Assembly: GCA_020796225.1 (NCBI GenBank)
Contig: CM036771.1
Span: forward strand, 29,432,176-29,496,175
Reading direction: 5' to 3'
Origin: Arion vulgaris
Lineage: Eukaryota; Mollusca; Gastropoda; Stylommatophora; Arionidae
DNA: 64,000 bases
Below, in pieces: positions 52,630 to 63,800 of the stretch. Within the stretch, counting starts at the first letter, position 1, and every line of letters begins with the position of its first letter. Below the pieces are notes generated by a model. That model did not search any database. It was not told the origin of the DNA and saw only the letters and a program-made list of their open reading frames with translations. The position numbers were made by a program, and so were the translations under genes.

Positions 52630-53015
52630 ATTGGCCTCTTTGTCTCAGGAGACAATAGGTTTTGTGTCACGTAGTATGTTGTGCGCTGAATCACAACGTT
52701 TCTTGTGGCTGTAATGGCCTATTTTGGAGTGGCAATACTTGTCACAGTTGCTGCAGGTAAAACTGGAGCTGATACATAGGGTGTTCTCTCTGCCATCTGC
52801 GCTCTCTTTTGCCTCCACATGTGATGTTGTTTTTCTTTTATTTTTGAGCCGCTCCTCACTGCCAATCGCCATGCTTGCCTGTCTTTGGCCAGCCGCTCCC
52901 AGTGTTATTTGTCTATGCCGTATGAAGTTAGATCACGTTTGCAGGTGTCAATGAAGCGTAATAATGGGCGCCCATGCTCTCTAGTACCAGATGCGAGTTG
53001 ACCATATAGACTTCT
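52630..53015 (-). mobile_element. LINE C-terminus with zinc finger
   Basis: Minus-strand frames 53135-52905 and 52872-52645. They read YGQLASGTREHGRPLLRFID and TCKRDLTSYGID, then AIGSEERLKNKRKTTSHVEA, then FTCSNCDKYCHSKIGHYSHK, a C2H2-type finger. This arrangement is the usual end of a LINE polyprotein of the family seen at 42140-43325. Confidence 0.85.
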
Positions 53016-53024
53016 TTTGAATTC

Positions 53025-53655
53025 TATCATCACGCATACTGTATCTTTTCGTTTAGTCACGTTTGTTATTGACGATGGTTTCACATGCGAGTCCCGTAAT
53101 CTTATCTTTGCCATTATCTGTAAGCGGTGTATCAAGGCTTATATCGGCGAGACAGGCAAGAGGCTCAGTGACCGATTCGCCCAACGCTTGTGCGACATAC
53201 GCCAATGCTCTGTGACCCTGTAGCCACCCATTTCAATGATACTGGCCATTTAGGAGCTCACGATGTCCAGGTCACAGCCATCCGATCATGTTCCTCGGAT
53301 GATCGCATTCGATTTGTTCTGGAGAATCGGTTGATTTCTTTGTATGGTACCTTGCGACCACGTGGGCTCAACGTTGCATGTATTCAAGTTATATATTTAC
53401 TAGATTTTTCCTTGTTTCTCTTTCTTTATATTTCTAGTTTTTATGTGTTTTTTGTGTTAAATTTATTTCGTTATTAGTTTTTATTCCCAGATTTTCATTA
53501 GAAACGTTTGTATTTGGTCGTCCATTTGTTTTTAAAATTTGTCACTCCTGTTCGTTTGCTTGATAAAGGCCTTGTTGGTCGAAGCGTTGCTGTATTTTGT
53601 CATTGTTTTTGTAATTTGTAAAACTACAGTACCTTGTGATTACGTGTTTTGCCAA
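53025..53655 (+). mobile_element. Penelope-like element: GIY-YIG end and 3' region, copy 2
   Basis: 53017-53223 encodes VIDDGFTCESRNLIFAIICK and KAYIGETGKRLSDRFAQRLC. 53190-53477 continues with VATHFNDTGHLGAHDVQVTA and VLENRLISLYGTLRPRGLN. The non-coding end from 53376 has TTGATAAAGGCCTTGTTGGT then CGAAGCGTTGC. Relative to the 31 kb copy, the piece around CATTCCTATGCTTCTTAGTA is deleted. One frameshift splits the domain. Confidence 0.9.
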
Positions 53656-53689
53656 TCAAATAGTTTTACTGCAGTCTCATCTAGTTTGC

Positions 53690-54150
53690 TGTACCCCAGC
53701 GAGACATGGACAATGTATAGCAAACACGCACGAAAATTAAACTACTTACACACAAGTTGTCTACTAAAGTCACTTTAGGTTGACTACTAAAAATAAACCG
53801 GCAGGATAAAATTCGAGATACCAAAGACCTCATAAGAGCAAAGATCACAAGCATCAACACCTTGTTGCAGAAGGCCAAAGTGAGATTGGCTGGTCACGTT
53901 GCTTGGATGCCTGGTAAACACATTTAAAAACAGTTGATATATGGTGAGCTTGAAGTGGGTAGACGTTCAGATGGTGGACATAAAAATTAACTTTTTAAAG
54001 ACACTCTTAAAGTGTCTCTAAAATGCTTCGATATAGAGTCCACTTGCTGTGAATCCCTAGCGCAAGATCGCCAAATGTCGCGCTGTAACAACACAAGAGG
54101 AACTCACTAGACTGAGAATCGTCGTCGTTTGTTTAGTAGGGGATTAAAGC
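53690..54150 (+). mobile_element. LINE polyprotein end fragment
   Basis: The plus strand encodes PSETWTMYSKHARKLNYLHT (compare ETWTVYQRHARKLNHFHT of the 42140-43325 element), then decayed sequence with WLVTLLGCL-like and YGEL-like remnants, ending after AQDRQMSRCNNTRGT. Confidence 0.8.
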
Positions 54151-54259
54151 CTCTTTAAGCCGAGGCACGCCACTTTCAACCTAAGGCGAACCTTTTAATG
54201 GTTATATCAGAGCGTGTAGGCCAACAAACATGAAAAATAAGAATTAACTCCTTTCTGAG

Positions 54260-54945
54260 AATCCAGTAGTGTCGTTGAGGGGCAGAGATAGAGAGCTGTG
54301 CGAAAAAGACAACATACATAACACCCACATGTCTAACCTTGATTATGTGGTAATGGATTGTGTTAGAGGGAGTAAACAACATAAACAAAGAATGGCAAAT
54401 CTTCAAAACAAATATTCAGGATATAGTGAAAGAGAACAGCAGGATTTAAACGTTTTTAAAAAGCCCAGAAAACACACAGCATGTGAAATAAAGAAGTTTT
54501 AAAAATGTTTTCACAAGTGACAAAAGTCAAAATTAGATGAAGAATACACCCAATAAGAAGGAATAGTAGAACTAAAGTAAAATCCTCTAAATCAAAATCT
54601 TGGGCAAAGTATGGAGAACATTTAACGGAATTATTCACTAAGACAGTAAGTAAGTTTTACAAAAGCATCAATTGCAATGGGACGAAGAGAAGACAAATTT
54701 AATCCAGTCTTCATTATAAATAACAAGTCTAAGAAACATCTTACCAACAGCAAAAATATTAAAAACAGATGGAAATAATATCTCACCGAACTGTTCAACT
54801 GCGAAGCACAAGGTACAAGAATGTTACAAGAGACATGGAAAATGAACATTTTAGAATCTAAAGTTGAAACAGACCTAAAACAAAGCAAAAGAAAAAAGGC
54901 AGCAGAGATAGTGGCCAAAGTGGGCTGGTATCCACTGGAGAATAA
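54260..54945 (+). mobile_element. decayed LINE, region before the RT
   Basis: Plus-strand reading contains NKSKKHLTNSKNIKNRWK, then YLTELFNCEAQG and MNILESKVETDLKQSKRKKA. This resembles the linker between endonuclease and RT of RTE/CR1-type LINEs (the W-x-x-Y-F-x-x-L-F/L pattern). Several stops. Confidence 0.6.
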
Positions 54946-55084
54946 TTAGGTTGTGTTCTGAGAGCTTGTTAGCTGTAGTGTCAGCTTTCTCTCCATATTA
55001 TCTTGTGGTTCCCTTTGTGTGGCATGCATGACTGACATGCAGTCGTAAAGGAAGACAAGTTTGTTGATTTGTAAGTTGCAGTAT

Positions 55085-55262
55085 TTTTGTGGAACACGTA
55101 CAAACAAAGTACTATAGTTTTACAAATACATAAACAGTGACGATAAACAGCAACGTTTCGACCAACAAGGCCTTTATCAAGCAAACGAACAAACAGGAGT
55201 GACAAATTAAAATGAAACACAAATGGACGACCAAATACCAACGTATCTAAGGAAAATCTGGA
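55085..55262 (-). mobile_element. Penelope-like element end fragment
   Basis: Reverse complement of the 35900-36050 region: CAGCAACGTTTCGACCAACA, then AGGCCTTTATCAAGCAAACG, then GGACGACCAAATACCAACG. Confidence 0.85.
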
Positions 55263-55530
55263 AATCACTATTTATCAAGTTTACTGCAGTCTTCCTTATT
55301 TGAGTATTTTTGTGGCATCGACAATTGCCTGTTGTTCAGCTCTAAAATTTGTTGATATTCTCCGGTAGCACTAGAATGTTTTATTGTGGTGCCATCTTGG
55401 AGTATAATGATGGTTGCCGCCCCTTCTTTCCTAGGTGTCGTGTCCATTGATCCATCTGTGCATATGTGTCCACTCAGGTCGGAGGTGTAAATGAGTTCTA
55501 GTGATCCTGATGACAAACATGTAGTCCTAA
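55263..55530 (-). mobile_element. LINE RNase H N-half fragment
   Basis: The minus-strand frame 55516-55268 has LSGHICTDGSMDTTPRKEGA (TDGS motif with the catalytic Asp), AATIIILQDG and LELNNRQLSMPQKYSNKEDC. Decayed relative of the RNase H domains elsewhere in the window. Confidence 0.65.
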
Positions 55531-55589
55531 CATAGCTTTGCGAAAAACACAGAAGATTATGGAACTATTTGAATAAATAGTCCACTAAC

Positions 55590-55796
55590 AAATGTCACTA
55601 AAATGGAGTCCAACAGACTGTGATATTGTGGAAAATGAGTTGACAAAGCACACCAAAAAAAAACAACCCCCAGTTCCACCACAGAACATCGCTAAAGAAA
55701 TCAAAAACACTTATCAAAGGGAAATACAAATGGACATAACTGAAAACAGACAGCAACTATCCACAATATCTCATCCTAGTTATATCCTTCGAACGT
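55590..55796 (+). mobile_element. probable LINE remnant
   Basis: The plus-strand frame 55592-55846 reads TDCDIVENELTKHTKKKQPP, then NIAKEIKNTYQREIQMDITE. This is similar in character to sequence after an RNase H domain (ADxLAKxGA then a lysine-rich stretch). Low similarity, so only tentative. Confidence 0.4.
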
Positions 55797-56045
55797 TCTA
55801 TATCGACCATTTGTTAACCACTCTGTGTGATTTGTATGTGATCTGAGCCTAAGAGCAATTGTAGGTTGTGCCAGTTATGTGCCTACAAGTAGGCGCCAGC
55901 ACATCCTATTTCTGCGATGCTTTTTATTTACTAGGGTAGCTTTCATAGGTCCTACATCAGTCACCTCTTACGACATGTCTTGTAGGTCACAGTGGTACTA
56001 TTATTTGCTTCCCATGCGGGTCCCGGCACAACGCAGACAATCCTA
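55797..56045 (-). repeat. R6 dispersed repeat, copy 2
   Basis: TATCGACCATTTGTTAACCA to CCCGGCACAACGCAGACAA. About 80 percent similar to 30828-31080 by eye. Read on the minus strand it has TGACCTACAAGACATGTCGT and AAGAGGTGACTGATG, the shared core again. Confidence 0.8.
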
Positions 56046-56329
56046 AAGTTATACAGAAATCAGCAAACTATTTTAAGGTTCCTCACAAGACACGGCTCAA
56101 ACTTGGCCAGAGAGGACTAATTGAATAGGGGAAATCGTGAGGCACCTGAAATGACCTGCTGATGAGTAGATTCACGGAGACAACACATCTCTGTTCAGAT
56201 TTCTGAACATGGGACCTGTACTAGGAAGGAGATATAAAAAAACATATTCAAACTGATGTTTGCAGGTGAACAAAGAAGACATTTATCTTCTAACCATCTA
56301 TTCAATGTATCTGTACTATAACTGATTAA

Positions 56330-56640
56330 CTGGACCATCACCATTGAACTTTGGTGAGTGACCATGAGTGATCTGATCTCTTTCTTACACAGAAAGGTCT
56401 CAGTGGAAATGCATGAACTCCGTAGCAGCGGCGAGGATACTCGATGTAATTTAGAAGATGGTGAAAATATTTTGTAAGAATTTAATCTAATTAATTTTGC
56501 CCGCGCAGCAGCTTTCCAGCCTACTCTTCTCAATTTTGAACTTCTAAGGGTTCTTTTATATGCTCAAATTGAACTCAGGACCTATGCTTTATCGTTTGTC
56601 TCCGATAGGACTAGAAACTCGATCTCACCTACGGGGTCAA
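56330..56640 (-). mobile_element. R2 SINE, copy
   Basis: CATTGAACTTTGGTGAGTGA, TCTTTCTTACACAGAAAGGT, TTGCCCGCGCAGCAGCTTTC and TTTATCGTTTGTCTCCGATA identify it. It merges at the right with the R3 copy (GGTCAAAGGCGCAATCC). A further 3' scrap lies at 57874-57900. Confidence 0.85.
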
Positions 56641-57640
56641 AGGCGCAATCCTAGGGACGTCGCGCCAGGTTTAGTGAGCTGGCACTATTCAAGATCCTAC
56701 CCACTTCCATTTGCTGACCCTGGAAACAGACAACGGTTCCTGTCTGGCTAAGCGGGTAGGGATCGAGGGAGAGCTACTCTGGTATAAGTAGTGATGCAGA
56801 CGCAGTTATGTTGGATGAGATCGCTCACAACACAGATGAGCAGAATCCCAGAGTGACTATTAATGCACATCTCTCCCAGTCGAGGGGAAAAGCTGAACAA
56901 ATAAACGTAAAGGGATGAGGAGGTGCATTCAGAGAAGAGACGTGGGCCCGGCCCACACGGGGCGAAACTCGGAGCCCGAATTGAGTGGCAAGTCCTGACA
57001 GTCTCGAGGCATAGTACATGTGAGCACGGTGAGAAACCTGATAAACACTGTGAGCAGGCACCAAAGTAAAGCGAACACGCATAACGACGACACACAGGTG
57101 AGTCCACCGGTGAGGCAGACATGCACGGTGCTAATGATAAAGCGATGAAAAGGCATGGCAAACGTAGGGGTGAGCGGACCACCCAAATGTGCAGAAAATC
57201 TGGAAAGCCCAGAAGAGGCTTGAATCCAGTGCAAAAGTTCCTACCGAATGGTGATAAACTGTGCACAGTGAGATGGAAATGGGTAAGGTGTCGACCAGTA
57301 CAATAATGGGAGTACAAGTGACGAAGAGAAAAGGAGCGGGCCCAATCGATGGACGAGGGCACAAGCAGAAATGGGCGAAGAGGCACCCAAAAGAAACGAG
57401 GTGGAAAAAACGGTTGTGAGCCTCGAAGATGGGGTCTCCATCCAAAGAACAATAACAGCGTTTCCCCTTGCAGAGAACCACTACTGCCTTGTAGTTCGAT
57501 TGGGGAAAATCAAAGCCTAGCGGAGCAAGTCGTGCACAAAACTGGACGGCAGGAAAACCAAGTAGTTTAAAAAAAAGACAGGTAGCTTGGGCAGATGACG
57601 CTCAACAACACGGGAGGGAAGGTTGTCTAAGGGTAGCTAC
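56640..57640 (-). repeat. GC-rich dispersed repeat R3, long copy
   Basis: Reverse-oriented relative of 1930-2620, roughly 80 percent similar over 56660-57150. Long overlapping frames on both strands (such as 57452-56748) arise from the base composition. They share residues such as ALIVTLGF and TRVALPRS with frames of the first copy, but neither copy has a complete conserved frame. Probably transposon untranslated sequence. Confidence 0.7.
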
Positions 57641-57649
57641 CCTAAAAGA

Positions 57650-57872
57650 AAATAGCAATCTGCTGCCTTGCAGGTCAGCTGGGGACAGTCAAAGGCTGAC
57701 AGAGAGCGAACCCAGTAAACTCTGGCTGAAATCGGACACACTGCCGAAGGATAAGCACCAGAGCTCCAAAATAGCACTGAAGAAGTGACGAATCATACCC
57801 GTTCTTGGTGTAGACTGTTTATATATCACAATAAGAATGATCAAAATGGCTGAAAAGAACGATCGAGAAGAA
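57650..57872 (+). repeat. R1-related retroposon fragment
   Basis: Begins CTGCTGCCTTGCAGGTCAGC and contains GCCGAAGGATAAGCACCAGA, which is also found at 26060. The 3' half (ATATCACAATAAGAATGATC then AAAAGAACGATCGAGAAGAA) parallels the 3' half of R1 and ends in the same AAG tail. Confidence 0.65.
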
Positions 57873-57894
57873 GAATCTCACCTACACTGAGATC

Positions 57895-58010
57895 AGGGAA
57901 GAAATATTATTTATTGGTTACTGAATTGATGTCCCAGCACTCCAGACAGACCTATAGGTGCTCAGTCTCCCCATAACAGATGTTGAAGGGTACATAACAA
58001 AAATACATAA
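57895..58010 (-). mobile_element. LINE RNase H family 3' scrap
   Basis: TTATTGGTTACTGAATTGAT then GACCTATAGGTGCTCAGTCT matches the 3' ends of the elements at 16134-17091 and 28965-29445. A similar, more decayed scrap is at about 58890-58990. Confidence 0.65.
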
Positions 58011-59555
58011 CAAACGCCAAATATATGAATTTTCTTATTCAGACTGCTTTATTATATAGAAGACAATGCTTCCTGATCATTAACTTGTTCAATCTAAAAT
58101 TTTGACATCAAAGTAACATAAGCATCAATTCAAAACATTCCCAACTTTTGGAGCTGAATGCTTTGTTTAAATGCACCGAAAACAGTAAAAGCTACCTTTT
58201 TAAATTGGTAAAAAAAAAAACCACATACAAGTCAATGAATGTTTGATATCTCAGGACTGATTCATTAAAGTGATAAGTTCATTCTAGAAAGACAAACAAC
58301 AAGAACAGTTTACTAACTCAGCTTGTTATCTTCATCTGGTTATAATGAAGATTATTTGAACTACTTTTGATGGCTTGTAAGTCATAAAAACCAAAAATAA
58401 ACTTTCAAATTATACTATTCCTTAAATTATGGCCCTGACATTTCTTAACTGCGTTACAAGTTATCTATGACAATTTTATTATGGCCTTAAAATTTCTTTA
58501 ATTAAACTATCAGTTTCTTCAACAATGTCTGACAATTCTGGCTGTCAAACTTCATCAACACTGCCACACATTTAAGTCTGGTCTTCAAGTTTCTTTAAAC
58601 AAAGCATAGTTCAATGATTGTTTTGGTGTTTTTAACATAATAACAACTGAATACTGCCTTTAGTTGACTAACATCATTTTCTTCTCAAAAAGAATATACA
58701 TAAAATGTAATTCAATAGCTGCTGACTCACACACTACACTAACAATTAATTATGGTCTCAGCTTGTTGATGACATGTAGTGTCATCTTGTTAACAAGTTG
58801 GAGGTATCATTTTCTCTGGTTTCCAAGTGAGCTCATCAATTAATTCTATTTTTAATGTGTAATTCAATTTGTTACCCAGGGAACTTGACTTTTATTGGTC
58901 ACAGAATCAAACTTATATCCTCTTGGGCAGACCCACAGATAATCAAGTCTCAACCAGCAGAAGTTGAACTGTTGCTTTCTGGTTAAACACTTGTTATTGT
59001 ACCCTAGAGGTGTCCAGTTTCATTCCTGCAATGTTTTTTTTTTTTAATACTAGAGAAGAGAAGCGGCAGGCCGAATGGATTATAACGCAGCTCCCATTCA
59101 CTGTAAGCCCAAGGAATTTGTATGTGAGGGGGTATAAAGAAAAATCCTAACCTGAACAGTTTCGCGGTAACTACACTAGCCATGTGGCCAATAAATTATT
59201 CAGGCACATGTCCCCCTGTCCTACACCACAGTTTAAATAAAGCAGTATTACATGCCAGTGTTTTTATACTAGAGAAACATATAGATGCCAGTTATGGACA
59301 ATGGTTTCAATAGGTCAGCTAACGGATGTCCTAATAACAAGAAGGGATAAATATTCATATCATATACTACATCTTCACTTTGAGCTACATCGTTGACTGC
59401 ATTTCTTAGCTGCATCTAAACAAAACATAAGTAAACTAACATCTGCGACTAGACACCTGGGAACAACTGATGTCAGTAAGAAGTCTCAGTTCCTCCAGTA
59501 TGACACAAAATATACTAGGAAAAATGTGCGATTGTTGTCTCTGAAAGATATGAGT
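58011..59555. other. AT-rich DNA, no gene recognised
   Basis: No conserved frame. A run of T at 59034-59045. One possible LINE tail scrap near 58890-58990 as noted. Confidence 0.5.
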
Positions 59556-59559
59556 CTGG

Positions 59560-59955
59560 ACCATGGGTTCCCAAAGTGGGCAGTACTGCCCCTCAGTGGG
59601 CACTGAAGCCTTCCAAAAAGGGGGCGGGGGGTGTGATAGTGGGTTCAGAAGCATTCGGGAATTTTTTCTTGTGATTTTGTGATTGAAAATCATTACAAAT
59701 TTGAATTCTGCATTTTATTCATCTTATGCCCGTCTTACACGATCCATTTTTTCATCATTTTTCTATTTCATGCATATAATCATTTGAAAATTGACCATGT
59801 ATTACAGAAATATATATCAATTTTCTATGTCAAAGAGAAAATAGAGCATGTATATATGTGGGAGGGGGCGTTGGCAGACTGTTATAATGTGGAGGGGGGC
59901 GTTACAAAGTTTATGTTATGCAAAGTGGGCCGAAAAGTTTGGGAATATATGGTCT
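59560..59955. mobile_element. hAT-like non-autonomous element
   Basis: Left end: CCATGGGTTCCCAAAGTGGG. Right end, read inward on the minus strand: CCATATATTCCCAAACTTTT. This is a short imperfect inverted repeat around TTCCCAAA. The flanks TCTGGACC and TCTAGACC look like an 8-bp target duplication with one mismatch, as expected for hAT elements. No transposase inside. Confidence 0.65.
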
Positions 59956-60600
59956 AGACCATAGTTTCTCAACCAGGGTTTCCTCCAGAAATCATGGACA
60001 TGTTCAGTGAGAAACAGTCATCAATAGACTAATAATATGTACATTTATTGTGGAGCTATTTTTAAGTTTCATATTTATAATTTTACTATAAAGGTAAAAA
60101 TAAATTGTATCTAAATTGGCTTGAAAATAACATTTCGCTGACACACATATTTGTACATATAATGCGCCCGAGTGGTTACGGAGCCCAAATTTGGGGTGTA
60201 AAGAATAGAACCACTGTTCCGTGACATGCATGTCGTAAGAGGCGACTAAGGAGGTTTGGCTGAAATCGGATGCACATGTCCTAAACTTGTAGAAATCTAT
60301 GCGTTTAGGGGCCTACCAAACCAATGTGCAACGTATACACATTCTTGGCAAAGATCAAACATATCACAAAGAGTGATTAAAATTGGTCGTAAAGAACGAA
60401 CGCAAATAAGAAGTACATATAATATTTTACTTTGCTTCATTTTAAACCTACTCAATAAGCAAATTAGTTATTATAGTGGTCGTTATCTTGTTTTTATTGT
60501 GTTTATGTGTGTTATTGAAAATATTGGTTATTTCTATTTATTTTTGTATTTATAGTTATGTGGTTAACTGTTTTGGTCCATAAACTTGAGAAACAGTTAT
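59956..60600. mobile_element. second hAT-like non-autonomous element, hosting an R1 SINE
   Basis: Left end ATAGTTTCTCAACCAGGGTT. Right end read inward ACTGTTTCTCAAGTTTATGG. The shared GTTTCTCAA is a weak inverted repeat. The R1 SINE at 60164-60412 inserted within it. Target duplication not resolved. Confidence 0.5.
60164..60412 (+). mobile_element. R1 SINE, copy 4
   Basis: 249-bp unit between perfect 11-bp target-site duplications GTACATATAAT (60153-60163 and 60413-60423). Head GCGCCCGAGTGGTTACGGAG, the full core GCATGTCGTAAGAGGCGACT, 3' end AAAGAACGAACGCAAATAAGAA. The best-preserved copy. Confidence 0.95.
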
Positions 60601-61690
60601 ATTTTACCAGACAGCTATCAGAAAAAATATATGTTTTCCGTATGAACTTTTTACATTTACAAAATAGAAGGGCAGATAATATTAATTATGCAGGTGTCTC
60701 CCTTAGATATGAATATGGCTTGAAGAGTTTGACAAGGGTTAAAACTGGATGAGAAATGTTGGTTTAGACTAAAACCAGATGAAAATTACAAGCCTATGAC
60801 AACCCATGTTATAGTTGATGAAATTTGTTAGTAATAAATATAGCATTACTCTCCTTTACCAGCTACACATCATAACCAACATGATAACACCAGAAACAAA
60901 CACAAAACTGAAACTATTAAAAAAACCAAAAACATGGCGTAGCAAATTTAACAAATCAACATCTATGCACAAAGGTCTGCTCCACACATATCTCATAGGT
61001 GCTCAGTTCAGTACAGCAAGCTGAAAGTTTTAGAGTGCTTACATAGTAGCACAACAAACTAACACATTTAAACCTTCACATTAACAACAATATTTCAATA
61101 TAATCATTTTATAAAACTACCAACTACTTTTAAATGTTGTCTAGTTGATGTAGTTACAACAAAAGCATACACATATAAAACACATCATATACATTAACAA
61201 ATTGTTAATTGCACTATGTATTAACCAAAAATAAAAAACCAGAATACCCACACAATGTAGAAATCTACACACACAAATACTTATGACATACTAAAAAAAA
61301 ATGAATCCCCAACAAGTTCAGTATATGAATTAAAAGACACTAAAAATGTTAATTAGGATTATAATTAGTACAAAAATGAAATTTCTGACATAAATTTATG
61401 TTAGTGTCAATCAAAGACATGAGGGGGAGAAAAGCACACACATCTTTTACAATCTAAAGTTATCTTTTTTTGTTTGTTAAACAAATGGGCTGCCAAAAAA
61501 TGTAACTAAAATAGGATGTGGAAGAAAAGAAACAATGGAACAATTCCAAAGAAATGAAATACAGGAAACAAAATTATTGGAATGTTCAAATAATGTGACA
61601 AAAATGTCTGCATTTTTCACTACTACTGTTGTTCGTCCATCGTGGGTAATGAAGACTGTTCATGCAAGAGATTTAAAAAAATAATAATTG
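60601..61690. other. AT-rich DNA, no gene recognised
   Basis: Several short open frames without family features. Nothing repeated from elsewhere in the window was noticed. Confidence 0.5.
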
Positions 61691-62490
61691 GGTTGAGTCA
61701 GTCTATGGGTGCAGATGACTGCTAAGCCTGATACAGGCTTGGAACGTTCTTGGACAGTGTGGGAAGGGAATGTTTGCAATGTTGTATTACATGTTCTGTT
61801 CTGCAGTTCTGGTTGCCTCTGCACAAAATACTGCACCAAGATGAAAGTAAGTCATTTGATCTTGGGCACCTTTCTAAATGTCAGTATTTATATGTAACAA
61901 TTGTTAGTGAATTCTTCAGTGTGTCTTGGAATACCTTCTTTAGGTAGCTGTGGAAGCAGTTATCTTTTTGCTGTTTTGCAAATATGAGTCTTTTTGTTGA
62001 CAGCTGATGGTCTGACATGTGAATCTACATGACCTGCAGTGACATGTGACTTTCATGCAGCTCAAAGTCTAAGGGAACATAAAACCCATTCCCATCTGCC
62101 ACATCTCCTCTTATCACCTGGCTAGCCCTATTGTGTTCAGATCCAAGCATAGAGCTAGATCTCACACCCTTTTATAGCTACCTCTGTCCAGCAAAGTCTG
62201 TGATTGCACCAAGATTATGTCACCAAGATTATGTAGATACTAGGCAGATCCACTTTATTGAGGACTACAGGATCTGAAATTTTGTATTGACATTTGATAT
62301 TTATTGTCATTAAAACCAATCCACATCAACTACTAGATTGCAAGCACTGGGATTGAAGTGGCCAGAAAAGTACAACAGGTAGGCTCATCAATCAAAATCG
62401 AAAGCACCTATGGATATGTCCGGTGTGCAATGACTCCAAACTGTAACTCGGTATTAGGCAGACTGTGTGGAAGTGGTTTCTGGTATGCCC
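61691..62490 (-). mobile_element. old LINE 3' region
   Basis: GGTGCAGATGACTGCTAAGC, then GATACAGGCTTGGAACG and GTGTGGGAAGGGAATGTTTG, parallels 42205-42290 at the 3' end of the nested LINE. Downstream pieces (TCTGTGATTGCACCAAGATT) match 42570-42600. Near 62390-62430 an RNase H LINE scrap (AGCACCTATGGATATGTCCG) is present. Heavily decayed. Confidence 0.65.
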
Positions 62491-63410
62491 TGACACAAAG
62501 CCAATGATTCACACAAACATAGCTGTGTCTGTTGCTACAGCTCACGTTAAAAGGTATTAGCCACACAAGACGACAATCTGCACGAAATGTCTATGTAATT
62601 CTTATCATGTCAAGTCTGGTTACTGAAGGTGATCATACAAAATGAAATGATCAGTGATGTCCAAATGTGTGCAAATAATAAATTTAAATGATGGTGTGGT
62701 TGTTTAGTTTTTGAAGCAGAAACATCAAGTACAGTTAAGGCACACTCTAAACATGAACAATAAAAGAATCAACAATGTCTTGGATACTGATCATCTATGC
62801 TCACTCTATAGTTGCTTAGTTTATTTCAGCAGATGGATCATGTACTTGATTGATAATAACATGTCGATCTTATTAGTTATTCCATCTTACTGTTGTCTGT
62901 TATTTGTCAAGATCTGTCCTGTTAGTTGTCAAGTTCCTAGTCAACTTTCAAAAGGTGGTCACCGGATAACCTATATTCAACATTAATTTGTCAACTTCCT
63001 GTAGTCAAGCTACAGAAGGTGGCCACTGACTGACATAAGTAGTAGTCAAAACATTTTTATTATACTGTGGATATAAGGTGCTATGTCCATACTTTTCTTT
63101 ATCAACGACACACCATGCAGGTAAAATCCTACTCCAACTCAAGAATTAGATCCTAGAAACATCTGCCTAAGAAGCAAATGTATTACCCACTATCCCATCA
63201 TGGTTCTTGATTGACTTCAAATCCATGCGGTCATCTCCAGCTAGGTAACTTTAGTGTCTCTATTATTCAAATTCCTAGTCAACATACTTTTTTTTAAAGT
63301 GACCAATGTGTGACATGTTTCCATATTACCAATATTTTGAACGCACTTTTCTTGCATTTCATTGCTAATAGCGTGTAGGAAGTACAACATGAAAATCCAC
63401 ACAAAAGACA
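62491..63410. other. no gene recognised
   Basis: 62925-63060 contains two diverged copies of a GTCAACTTxxAGAAGGTGGxCACxG segment, about 70 bp apart. Otherwise unassigned. Confidence 0.45.
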
Positions 63411-63414
63411 GAGA

Positions 63415-63800
63415 CTATGAAAATCAGCAGAACACCAAGCCAAGTAAACATACAAATAGACAACATCAGAGTAAAGCGTTTCTGAATTCAAATATTTAGG
63501 CAGCATTTTCACAGAGAGAGGTCACCAGGAAAGATAGACTACGAAATGAGGACATCAGAGTGGACATAACTTCATGCACCGAATACATTGAAAGACAACA
63601 AATGCAGTGGTTTGGACATTTAATGAAAAAGAAATACACCAACCACCAATAACAGCATACAATAAAAATAGATCAGCTACTAGAGTTAAGGGAAGACCAA
63701 GAAAAAGATGGACAATATCAAGACCACACTACATAAACACAGATATACAACAAAGGCGACTTATCTGGCCCTAGAACGCAAATTAAAGCTCCCATAGTTC
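63415..63800 (+). mobile_element. LINE RT C-terminal fragment
   Basis: Plus-strand relative of 10840-11521: ATGAAAATCAGCAGAACACC, then ACAAATGCAGTGGTTTGGAC, AGGGAAGACCAAGAAAAAGA (the GRPRKRW codons) and CTGGCCCTAGAACGCAAATT. It contains a frameshift and stops. Confidence 0.85.

Noticed and set aside
56748..57452. A 234-codon minus-strand protein
   Set aside because: Overlapping frames are open in several registers of this GC-rich repeat, and the frame is not kept in the R3 copy at 1930-2620.
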